A DNA stretch of 64,000 bases from Oscillospiraceae bacterium (GTDB lineage: Bacteria; Bacillota; Clostridia; Christensenellales; Aristaeellaceae): NCBI GenBank assembly GCA_031269355.1, contig JAISZG010000013.1:62001-126000 (forward strand). Direction: 5' to 3'. Below, piece after piece: positions 33,886 through 41,208 of this stretch (positions are counted from its first letter, which is position 1; each line of letters opens with the position of its first letter). Made by a program: the position numbers and the translations under genes. The notes under the pieces were generated by a model. It searched no databases, was not told the DNA's origin, and saw nothing but the letters and a program-made list of their open reading frames with translations.

Positions 33886-34821
33886 CTATCCCTTCACCGC
33901 GCCCACCGTCAGACCTTTTACAAAGTACTTCTGGAAGAAAGGGAACACGATCAGCATAGGGCCGGTCGCCAATACGCACATGGCCATACGCGCGGATTCA
34001 TTCGGGAAAAGGGTGGTAGTCACGGATATATAACCCGTATTCAAACTGGTGGATAAAAACTCGATGTTGTTCATTATCCGATACAACATAAGCTGCAGGG
34101 GTATCAGCGAACTCTTCTCAATATATAACATTCCAAGCCACCAATCGTTCCAATACATAAACGCGATGAACAGCCCAACCGTTGCAAGCGCCGGTTTGCA
34201 GTTGGGCAGCACAATCCTAAAAAACGTGGCCGCTTCCGACGAACCGTCGATCCGAGCCGCTTCGATTAGCGCGTCCGGGAATTCCGACAAGAATCCTTTA
34301 AATAGAAATACATTCCACGGCACTATCAAATATGGGAGTATAAGCGAGAAAATTGTATTATTCAAATGGTAATATCTAACGTTAAGTATGTACCATGGTA
34401 CGAGCCCAACGTTAAATATCATAGTAAAGAACACGGCGAAATTTATCTTCTTGCCCAACAGGAAATATTTTCTGGACATAGCGTAGGCTAGCATCGCCGT
34501 TACCAGCAAGCTGATAAACGTTCCAATTATCGTTACGGAAATCGTTACGGTATAGGAGTTAATCAGCTGCGACGGATTGGATGCGACAAACTCGTACGCA
34601 AGCGCGGAAAACGTCGAGGGAATCAGCCGATACCCATTGATCGCAAGCGCTCGTTCTTCCGTAAAAGATATGGCGACGATATACAAAAGCGGCACTACGC
34701 AGCACGCGCAGATCAAAGCCAAAACCGTATATCCCGCCCACAGTCCTATAGAAAAGCGTTTGTCTCGAACACGCGCCGCTTTATTTGCGCCTCTCTTTAC
34801 GATAACCGAGCCTGCTTTCAT
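33886..34821 (-). CDS. Carbohydrate ABC importer permease (LplC-like)
   Basis: Inner-membrane permease of 311 residues with six hydrophobic segments. The EAA loop is LIEAARIDGSSEAATFFRIV and the C-terminus YFVKGLTVGAVKG matches that of the importer 1 permease. It carries a basic N-terminal tail (KAGSVIVKRGANKAARVRDK). The ATG has CGGAGG seven bases upstream. Partner of the permease gene at 34880. Confidence 0.9.
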   Translation of the reverse strand: MKAGSVIVKRGANKAARVRDKRFSIGLWAGYTVLALICACCVVPLLYIVAISFTEERALAINGYRLIPSTFSALAYEFVASNPSQLINSYTVTISVTIIGTFISLLVTAMLAYAMSRKYFLLGKKINFAVFFTMIFNVGLVPWYILNVRYYHLNNTIFSLILPYLIVPWNVFLFKGFLSEFPDALIEAARIDGSSEAATFFRIVLPNCKPALATVGLFIAFMYWNDWWLGMLYIEKSSLIPLQLMLYRIMNNIEFLSTSLNTGYISVTTTLFPNESARMAMCVLATGPMLIVFPFFQKYFVKGLTVGAVKG

Positions 34822-34879
34822 AAACGCCTCCGTCGGTAAACCAGATAGTCAAGTGAACAATTTTTATAAATATAATACA

Positions 34880-35809
34880 TCAGAACAGCGCCCGTTCCGC
34901 GTCGAGGCGATGAACAACCGCGTTTGTCAGCATCACCAATATGAACCCCGCCACAGTCTGGCAAAGGCCGGCTGCGGCAGTCATGCCAAGATTTGGCGAC
35001 ATTTGCAGCGAGCGAAACACGTAGGTGTCGATAACATCCGTCACAGCATAGAGGGCGCCTGAATTCTTTGGCACAAAATAGAACAGACCAAAATCTGAAA
35101 AGAAAATTTTCCCAATTTGAAGAAGCGTCAGCATTATGACCACCGGCGAGAGCAACGGAATGGATATGTGGAAAATTTGCTGGAGTTTCCCCGCGCCGTC
35201 TATCGACGACGCTTCATAATACCCCTCGTCTATGCCCATTAGGGAGGCGTAGTAGAGGATTGTAAAATATCCGACATTTTTCCATAGATACGCAATGGTT
35301 AATATTGCCCGCCAGCGTTTTGGCTCCACATACCAATTGATTCGCCCGACCTGCCCAAACGAGCGCATCAGTCGATTGACGATGCCAATGCTCGGGTTCA
35401 GGAACGCGTACACGACATACCCCACCACAACCCACGAGAGGAAATACGGCACGAACAGCATCGTCATGTACGTTTTGACCATACGCGATGAAAGCTCATA
35501 TAATATCAGAGCTAGGCACAGCGACACCACAAGCGTGGTCGAAATCAGCAGCGCGTTCTGGATTAGCGTATTGCGCGCGGCTCGCCAGATGTCGCCGCCC
35601 CTGAACAGGAACGTAAAGTTGGTCAGCCCCACCCAGTCGCTCGCGAGAATTCCCTTGGCGTAATCAATTTTCTTAAACGGAATAATAACGCCGATCATTG
35701 GCATGTAACTGAACGCCAGCAAAAGAAGAGCGCCGGGAGCGGCCAGAAGGAGGATGCCCCTGAACTTCACGGTGTTATGCCATAGTTCATGCTTTGCGCG
35801 CCGCGACAT
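34880..35809 (-). CDS. Carbohydrate ABC importer permease (LplB-like)
   Basis: First gene of importer operon 2, 309 residues. Helix 1 and the following loop read LLLLAFSYMPMIGVIIPFKK, and the EAA loop is YYEASSIDGAGKLQQIFHIS. The ATG at 35809 follows AGAGGATGTGAACGC. Transcription starts at the promoter at 35846-35874, with an AAACGTTT site just upstream of the -35, where an activator or a repressor of looping type could act. Confidence 0.9.
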   Translation of the reverse strand: MSRRAKHELWHNTVKFRGILLLAAPGALLLLAFSYMPMIGVIIPFKKIDYAKGILASDWVGLTNFTFLFRGGDIWRAARNTLIQNALLISTTLVVSLCLALILYELSSRMVKTYMTMLFVPYFLSWVVVGYVVYAFLNPSIGIVNRLMRSFGQVGRINWYVEPKRWRAILTIAYLWKNVGYFTILYYASLMGIDEGYYEASSIDGAGKLQQIFHISIPLLSPVVIMLTLLQIGKIFFSDFGLFYFVPKNSGALYAVTDVIDTYVFRSLQMSPNLGMTAAAGLCQTVAGFILVMLTNAVVHRLDAERALF

Positions 35810-35845
35810 GCGTTCACATCCTCTTTCTACAACTTTGTTAATAAA

Positions 35846-35874
35846 AGTATAGGAGGGGTTGAGCTAGCTGTCAA
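35846..35874 (-). promoter_or_regulatory. Promoter of importer operon 2
   Basis: Minus-strand TTGACA (35874-35869), 17 bases, TATACT (35851-35846). An excellent sigma-A promoter, about 37 bases before the first permease gene. Confidence 0.7.
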
Positions 35875-35883
35875 TTATAGAGT

Positions 35884-35899
35884 ATCAAAACGTTTAGAT
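35884..35899. promoter_or_regulatory. LacI/cre-type operator of importer operon 2
   Basis: TATCAAAACGTTTAGATA contains AAACGTTT at 35888-35895 and shares AAAACGTTTA with the importer 1 operator. It lies about 14 bases upstream of the -35, not downstream of the -10 as in operon 1, so the mode of control probably differs. Confidence 0.5.
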
Positions 35900-36102
35900 A
35901 TTGGCGCATGCCGTCGAAGGGTAAATGCGAAATATTATTATAAATTAAGAATATATATTAATGCACATTGCGCTTGTATTGATATATACAAGTTGCATCG
36001 GAATGTATTGAGCATAAGATATTAGTGCGGATTGCTCATTCAGGCATATGCAATCTATTCTAATAAAAACGCAACGGAAGGCCTGCGCCCCATTGAGAGG
36101 GC

Positions 36103-37014
36103 ATGCGAAGATTTAATATGAATACATTAAATATATTAAAAACATCTATTGTAATGGCCGCGTACAACGGCACCCGCTTTATACTCGAACAACTGCAATC
36201 CATCGCGGATCAGACGCGCGCTCCAGATGAAGTGATCGTGATAGATGACGCTTCTACGGACGATACGCGCGAAATTGTCGCCGCGTTTATCCAGACAAAC
36301 CGGCTGGCGCACTGGCGGCTTATATGCAACTCCCAAAACCAGGGTTGGCGTAAAACATTTAAGCAGGGCTTTGAAGAGGCGCGGGGCGAATTCATATTCC
36401 CTTGCGATCAGGACGATATTTGGATGCCTGACAAAATCGAGAGAATGACGGATATACTGGAAAACGATCCGCAGATTCTCCTGCTCAGCGCGGAGTTTAA
36501 ACCGCTCTACAACCAGGAGCATGGTTTTCAGCCGTTCCATCCCGGCTTGCTGGCATCCATGCGGTTCGACGGCACGGTCGAGCGAGTTCACCTGGGTCAT
36601 AACTGGGCGCAGACGCTGTGCTCCGGCTGCCTTTCGGGATTTAGACGCGCGCTGTTCCAAAGAATTCGCGAGTCGTGGATCGATCGGTATTCATATGATT
36701 TTCAGCTGCGCAACTACGCGCTGGCGCTGGACGGTTTTTACTCCGTTCACTTCAACGCGCTGCTTCGCAGGCGGCACGGCGCTAACGCGACGTTTCAGGA
36801 ACGGTCGGAAACGCTGCTCTATAGAATAGAAGCGGAGATAGACGCCCTCGGTAACCTATTGCGCTTTGTGGAAACGGAAGAAATCTGCGGCGAGAAGGCG
36901 CGCTGGTTCCGCGACGCGCTGCTCCAGGCGCGGCATCGCTATGCCAGCGCCAAAAGTCGCGATCGGTCGTTCGCGCATTCCCGAATAAGCAGGAGAAGAG
37001 GTATACGCCGTTAG
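36103..37014 (+). CDS. Family 2 glycosyltransferase (rhamnosyltransferase-like)
   Basis: A 303-residue GT-A-fold transferase using a nucleotide sugar. SIVMAAYNGTRFILEQLQSI opens the Rossmann-like domain, DDASTDDT binds the nucleotide, and FPCDQDDIWMPDKIERM contains the metal-binding DQDD typical of rhamnosyl and related transferases. The C-terminal 30 residues are Arg-rich. The ATG at 36103 follows GAGAGGGC closely; ATG 36118 is an alternative. Convergent with a family 4 transferase gene nine bases away. A short promoter-like TTGCTC...TATTCT lies upstream. Likely cell-surface polysaccharide synthesis. Confidence 0.85.
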   Translation: MRRFNMNTLNILKTSIVMAAYNGTRFILEQLQSIADQTRAPDEVIVIDDASTDDTREIVAAFIQTNRLAHWRLICNSQNQGWRKTFKQGFEEARGEFIFPCDQDDIWMPDKIERMTDILENDPQILLLSAEFKPLYNQEHGFQPFHPGLLASMRFDGTVERVHLGHNWAQTLCSGCLSGFRRALFQRIRESWIDRYSYDFQLRNYALALDGFYSVHFNALLRRRHGANATFQERSETLLYRIEAEIDALGNLLRFVETEEICGEKARWFRDALLQARHRYASAKSRDRSFAHSRISRRRGIRR

Positions 37015-37022
37015 CGCTATCC

Positions 37023-38159
37023 TTATTTAAATCTATTCCGCCGACGCATGCGCCGCGCGGCCATGAAGTGATTCGCGCTGCTGAAATTGCGTTTTGAAGC
37101 TGGCGCATTTAATATTTCCTCAATTGCATTGTACAGGATTGGCGCGACGCGTTCTTCACGATATGTTTCGAACGACGCGAGGCTTTGAACGCTCATTTGG
37201 TTGAGCAGATCGTCCCTATCGGCGAGCAGCTCAAGCTTATCCGCGATAATATCCGGCCTGCGAATCGGCACTAGGAATCCGTTCTTCCCATCCTGAATAA
37301 ACTCGCTGTTGTATAACCAATCGGTGGCGATTATGGGCAAGCCCGCCGCAAACCCTTCGAATATGGTGCCGGCAAAGCATTCGCCGTCAAAGTAAGTTGG
37401 AAACAGCAAACAATCGTATTCGTTCAGCTTTAGGAAAGCCGTGTGATAGTCCAGAATGCCTCTGTACCGGATGGGCTCGTTTTTAGGCAGATTCATGCAC
37501 CAGTCGTAAAATTCAGGGCGCTTGGTATCAACCGGACCGTACAGATCAAGTGAAATCGGCTTCTCGCGCCGCTTGTTGAACAAGCGTACCGCAGCGACGG
37601 CCGTCTCGATACCTTTTTCCGCCACAAGCCTGCTATACACTACGCACCTGCTCAATCTTTCCCGTGGGCGTATGTTCGGCAGCAGGTTCGTATCGAACGT
37701 TCTAAAGTTATGCAGCACTCGCACATTGGTAAGCCCTATCTCTTTCAACCTCCGGCGCAAAGAATCCGTTTGCACCAGCAGCGTGTGAAACGAGAGCATA
37801 GGTAAATACCGTGTGCGCTTTGAAGCGATGGAATCCGCAAGCGTGCCGCCTATGATTATACCTATGCTTTTTGCCGCGATGCCCTCATTACACATATAAC
37901 CGAAGAATGAGCGGTTTATGCCCGACGTTAATACGACGACCACCACATCCGCCCGACGCAGCGCAGGCGCGATATTCATCCACATTTCGGACGGTTCCAT
38001 TCCGCTTGCGAACAGCGCGGACGCGTCAATCTCGTCGATAACAGCCGATGAACCGTACTTGCGAAGCGAATCAAGAATAGCGCTTGAGCGCACCTACTTT
38101 CCGCCTACGCGTTCCGGAATCGAAGGATCGTATGATTCCCCAAGAAAAGCGATATTCAC
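37023..38159 (-). pseudogene. Family 4 glycosyltransferase interrupted by an in-frame TAG
   Basis: From the GTG at 38159 the frame reads MNIAFLGESYDPSIPERVGG, K, then TAG (38096-38094), then VRSSAILDSLRKYG and on without a stop to 37023. The first part is the GT4 N-terminal strand and glycine-rich loop; the rest has the GT-B C-terminal domain (SRCVVYSRLVAEKGIETAVA, FPTYFDGECFAGTIFEGFAA, with the EX7E-like motif). Each half is incomplete, so the gene looks like one 379-codon unit with a nonsense codon at codon 22. A GTG directly after the TAG at 38093 could start a shortened protein lacking the first strand. TAG ends other genes here (the response regulator and rplI), so general reassignment is unlikely. 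Read-through, a true nonsense mutation or a sequence error are the options. Confidence 0.75.
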
Positions 38160-38237
38160 TAACAATCATCCCCCTGCCGCTGCAGAGTATGCAAGCAGTC
38201 TCGGGAGTATTACCGCAGCCGAACGTCCGCTCATATT

Positions 38238-38273
38238 AAAAGCGTACGCGGCTGTTTGCTTGCCGCATAACGC
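38238..38273 (-). terminator. Rho-independent terminator after the acyl-CoA synthetase gene
   Basis: On the minus strand GCGTTATGCGGC (38273-38262) pairs with GCCGCGTACGC (38252-38242) with one bulge and one wobble, followed by TTTT. It lies 20 bases past the synthetase stop. Confidence 0.65.
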
Positions 38274-38292
38274 GCGGATTGATATATGGCGT

Positions 38293-39945
38293 TTATACCG
38301 ATTCGTCCGCTTTGCGCAGAAGGTTCCGCTGTATCTTGCCGCTCACAGTCTTTGGCAGTTCGTTCGCAAACTCGACTATTCGCGGGTATTTATAAGGCGC
38401 CGTCACGCTCTTAACATGGTTTTGCAGCTCGCGGGCAAGCGCGTCCGACGCTTTATATCCATTCGTCAGCACGACTGTCGCTTTAACTATCTGCCCGCGG
38501 TCTGGATCGGGAACGGCGGTAATCGCGCATTCCACAACCGCCGGATGCTCCAGCAGCGCGGACTCCACTTCGAACGGTCCGATGCGATACCCGGACGACT
38601 TTATCACGTCGTCGGACCGCCCTATAAACCAGTAATATCCCTCTTCATCCCGCCACGCCATATCGCCTGTATGATACATGCCGTTTGCAAACGCTTCCCG
38701 CGTGCGCTCGTCATCCTTATAATAACATTGGAATAAGCCCGCCGGACGACCGTTCGTAAGTTTAACGACAATCTCGCCTTCCTCGCCCACTTCCGCCGGA
38801 TCGCCCGACGCGTTTATCAATTCTATTTCATATTGGGGGGACGGAAAGCCCGTCGAACCGGGGCGCGGCTGCATCCACTTGCTGTTCATCAGCAGCGGGG
38901 TCGACTCCGACTGCCCAAATCCCTCGCGCAGCGCGATCCCGGTTCCCTCCAGGAACCTGTTATAAACCTCTGGGTTCAGGGGTTCGCCAGCGACGTTCGC
39001 CCAGCGCAGCGAGGACAAATCCCACTTCCGCAAATCCTCCTTGATAAGGAAGCGCAGAATCGTGGGCGGCGCGCAGAAATGGGTTACGCGATACTTCGCA
39101 AGCATATCCAGCATATCACGCGGCTGGAACCGATCGAAATCGTATACGAACAGGCACGCGCCGCAGATCCATTGTCCGTATATCTTCCCCCATCCCGCCT
39201 TCGCCCAGCCGGTATCGGCGACGGTTATATGAAGGCTCTCGTCGTCCACGTTATGCCAGAACGCCGCAGTCGCCAATTGTCCAAGCGGATATGTATAATT
39301 ATGCGCGACCATCTTGGGCATGCCCGTCGTGCCCGAAGTAAAATACATCAGCATTAGGTCGTCGTTTGCGGCGCGCGGTTCCGCAGGCTCGAACACGTCG
39401 GAAGCCTCCGCCATCGCGGCAGTAAAATCTATCCAGCCGTCGCTCGCGCTTTGCACGCAAGCCACTCGTTCGAGCGTCGCGCAATTCTCTCGCGCGGCTT
39501 CGATCTCGCGAAGTATGGACGGCTCGGGAGCCGATATAATCATCTTGACTCCCGCAGCCTCGCAGCGATAAGCGACGTCCTTGCGAGTCAACTGATGCGT
39601 GGCAGGAATCATTATGCAGCCAAGCTTGCACAGCGCGACGGCTATAAACCAAAACTCATACCGCCTTTTAAGCGTCAGCATAACGACATCGCCTTTGCCA
39701 ATACCCATCGCGCGAAGCGCGTTCGCCGCGCGGTTGGATTCGCGGGCGATATCCAAAAATGTAAACCGGCGTTCCTCCCCTGCGGCGTTTGTCCACAGCA
39801 GCGCCGACTTATTTGGTTCGGATCGCGCATACTCATCCACGATATCATAACCAAAGTTAAAACTTTCAGGGATCATAAGACGAAAGTTTTGCTCGAAGTC
39901 CTCCTGGGAGGTAAAGTCAAGTCGTGTATAGCGTCCGGCAAGCAT
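38293..39945 (-). CDS. AMP-forming acyl-CoA synthetase
   Basis: Adenylate-forming enzyme of 550 residues that joins a carboxylic acid to CoA with ATP. P-loop-like motif YFTSGTTGMPKMVAHN, A5-type EGFGQSEST, A7 YHTGDMAWRDEEGYYWFIGR, hinge DDVIKSSGYRIGPFEVE, and the C-terminal catalytic Lys in PKTVSGKIQR. The overall pattern (WAKAGWGKIYGQWICGACLF) is closest to medium-chain acyl-CoA synthetases (ACSM-like). AAAGGAGACGGCC precedes the ATG. Adjacent XRE-cupin gene is the usual regulator of this synthetase in Clostridia. The acid substrate cannot be deduced. Confidence 0.92.
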   Translation of the reverse strand: MLAGRYTRLDFTSQEDFEQNFRLMIPESFNFGYDIVDEYARSEPNKSALLWTNAAGEERRFTFLDIARESNRAANALRAMGIGKGDVVMLTLKRRYEFWFIAVALCKLGCIMIPATHQLTRKDVAYRCEAAGVKMIISAPEPSILREIEAARENCATLERVACVQSASDGWIDFTAAMAEASDVFEPAEPRAANDDLMLMYFTSGTTGMPKMVAHNYTYPLGQLATAAFWHNVDDESLHITVADTGWAKAGWGKIYGQWICGACLFVYDFDRFQPRDMLDMLAKYRVTHFCAPPTILRFLIKEDLRKWDLSSLRWANVAGEPLNPEVYNRFLEGTGIALREGFGQSESTPLLMNSKWMQPRPGSTGFPSPQYEIELINASGDPAEVGEEGEIVVKLTNGRPAGLFQCYYKDDERTREAFANGMYHTGDMAWRDEEGYYWFIGRSDDVIKSSGYRIGPFEVESALLEHPAVVECAITAVPDPDRGQIVKATVVLTNGYKASDALARELQNHVKSVTAPYKYPRIVEFANELPKTVSGKIQRNLLRKADESV

Positions 39946-39967
39946 GGCCGTCTCCTTTAATTTATCA

Positions 39968-40048
39968 TTTTAAGCGCAGAAAGCGGAGCCGAAGGCGCGG
40001 CGCAGCCTAGCTGTGGCGGATTCAAAAAAACTCCGCAGGAGTTTTTAT
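39968..40048. repeat. Interspersed repeat F, copy 2
   Basis: Starts AAGCGCAGAAAGCGGAGCCG, includes GCAGCCTAGCTGTGGCGGAT and ends in the intact AAAAACTCCGCAGGAGTTTT hairpin. Matches 13364-13440 along its length in the same orientation. Confidence 0.65.
40024..40046 (-). terminator. Rho-independent terminator of the XRE-cupin gene, inside repeat F
   Basis: AAAAACTCC (40026-40034) and GGAGTTTTT (40038-40046) form a perfect stem with T runs on both strands. It ends the minus-strand regulator gene (stop at 40056) and would insulate the synthetase gene. Confidence 0.75.
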
Positions 40049-40055
40049 CTTAATA

Positions 40056-40619
40056 TCACGGAATAACGACTGCCAGCATTCGCACATCCTGGTCGCCGTA
40101 CGCTTCAAGCGCGTGGGGATGGCGCGAATCATAGTAAACGGAATCGCCCGGTCCAAGCGTCAGCGCTTTTCCGTCGATGTGTACCCTCAGCGTGCCTTCG
40201 AGAACATAATCGAACTCGTGGCCGTCGTGCGCGCTGGGAATCAAGTCGGGATTAATGCCCTTTGGCACTATCACATACAGCGGTTCGACCTTGCGGTGCA
40301 CAAAGTTATACGCGAGGTTGCGGTAATGATAATGCTGGCGCCTTTCTATCTGCACTCCTTTGTCGGCTCTCGTTAGGCAATATGTGCTGAGGCGCGGAGA
40401 TTCTCCCGTTATCATCTCCGTCATATCAACGTGAAAGCGTTCCGCGAGCCGCAGCAGGAAGCTTATAGGAATATCAGCCACGCCCGTTTCGTAAGCGAGA
40501 TATTCTTCCGTCGCCACTTCGCATTCGCGCGCCATATCCTCCGGAGAGTAATCCGATATCTCCCGCAATTCTCGTATGCGGCGCGCAATCTCTGAAACCT
40601 TATGATACATTTGCGTCAA
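40056..40619 (-). CDS. XRE-family regulator with C-terminal cupin domain
   Basis: A 187-residue regulator: residues about 8-65 form the helix-turn-helix (RIRELREISDYSPEDMAREC, EEYLAYETGVADIPISFLLR) and about 105-185 the cupin (GHEFDYVLEGTLRVHIDGKA, LGPGDSVYYDSRHPHALEAY) that would bind the effector. The same XRE-cupin/acyl-CoA synthetase pairing is common in Clostridia, so it probably controls the neighbouring synthetase in response to the acid or its CoA ester. The TTG at 40619 has AGGTGA six bases upstream; ATG 40610 is spaced 15 bases away and is less likely. Confidence 0.88.
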   Translation of the reverse strand: MTQMYHKVSEIARRIRELREISDYSPEDMARECEVATEEYLAYETGVADIPISFLLRLAERFHVDMTEMITGESPRLSTYCLTRADKGVQIERRQHYHYRNLAYNFVHRKVEPLYVIVPKGINPDLIPSAHDGHEFDYVLEGTLRVHIDGKALTLGPGDSVYYDSRHPHALEAYGDQDVRMLAVVIP

Positions 40620-40676
40620 GAAATTTCACCTGCCTTGTTCCGCGCCAAGCGGCGGGCATTTTGATTTACAGATTTA

Positions 40677-40936
40677 GGGCGTGCGCGAAAAAATATCTCG
40701 AGGCTTTATGTGCTGGATTTTTATTCAGCTAATGCGAGGCTCCGCCCCGCCGCCCCGAACGAAGCGCAGCTTCGTCTCCACACTGGCAAGGAACCATGAG
40801 GGAATCGCAGCGGTCTGCGTCGGCTGCGCGTAAATCCGCCGCTGCCTGCGGCGGGTGAATGCGGGTTGAAGCGCACGACGCCGCGATGGATAAAAAGACA
40901 GCGCATCCATACCGAGAGATTTTTCAAACACGCCCC
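40677..40936. mobile_element. MITE-like element bounded by GGGCGTG inverted repeats
   Basis: The left end reads GGGCGTGCGCGAAAAAATAT and the right end, reverse-complemented, GGGGCGTGTTTGAAAAATCT; they agree over about 15 of 20 positions. About 260 bases lie between, without a gene. No clear target duplication is seen. A single further copy of the end, GGCGTGTTTGAAAAAT, occurs at 10492-10507. Reminiscent of IS5-type ends, but no transposase is present. Confidence 0.4.
40729..40772. repeat. GC-rich palindromic interspersed repeat, copy E
   Basis: GCGAGGCTCCGCCCCGCCGC followed by CCCGAACGAAGCG; matches copy C except for GCGAGGC in place of GCGGGGC and GCAGC after the core. Lies inside the MITE-like element. 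Confidence 0.55.
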
Positions 40937-41049
40937 AACTATGGATGCGTTTAAACATATTCGATTTCGGGATACTGTATCAAAGGGAGACTGATTTGTC
41001 AAATATGCGCGCGCGGTTTTTAGGATGTTTCACCTGTGCGAAATCGATC

Positions 41050-41111
41050 TGTGGATACTGTGGATAACCCTGTTTAAAACTTGCGCGGCCAAGCTTTATC
41101 CCTGTGGATAA
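41050..41111 (+). other. Cluster of three DnaA-type boxes upstream of guaA
   Basis: TGTGGATAC (41050-41058), TGTGGATAA (41059-41067, directly adjacent) and TGTGGATAA (41103-41111); the last two are the reverse complement of the perfect DnaA box TTATCCACA. All three have the same orientation within 62 bases. No dnaA or dnaN gene is near, so this is more likely a DnaA-titrating or regulatory cluster than oriC. Confidence 0.6.
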
Positions 41112-41145
41112 CCTGTTAGCATCTCTCAATAGCGAAACGCGCCGC

Positions 41146-41174
41146 TTTACTTTAATGCGCGCGGATTGTATAAT
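41146..41174 (+). promoter_or_regulatory. guaA promoter
   Basis: TTTACT (41146-41151), 17 bases, TATAAT (41169-41174). The leader of about 30 bases is too short for a purine riboswitch. Confidence 0.6.
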
Positions 41175-41208
41175 GAACACGTTTTACCGGAGCGAAAGGG
41201 GTATGTGA

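Larger units (their letters stand above)
40620..41208. other. 589-base intergenic region with MITE-like element and DnaA boxes
   Basis: No open frame with a plausible start was found. The region contains an imperfect inverted-repeat element (40677-40936), repeat copy E inside it, three DnaA-type boxes (41050-41111) and the guaA promoter. It is the largest non-coding gap of the window. Confidence 0.7.

Noticed and set aside
38293..38736. Plus-strand frame (37918-38736) running through the glycosyltransferase gap
   Set aside because: Antisense shadow of two real minus-strand genes; no start signal and no recognisable domain.
40677..40936. Intact insertion sequence
   Set aside because: No transposase frame and no target duplication; only end-like inverted repeats, hence a MITE-like call at low confidence.
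41050..41111. DnaA boxes as the chromosomal origin
   Set aside because: No dnaA, dnaN, gyrB or rpmH nearby, only three boxes and no adjoining long AT-rich unwinding region.
41174..41208. Guanine riboswitch in the guaA leader
   Set aside because: The leader after the TATAAT is about 30 bases, too short for a purine aptamer.
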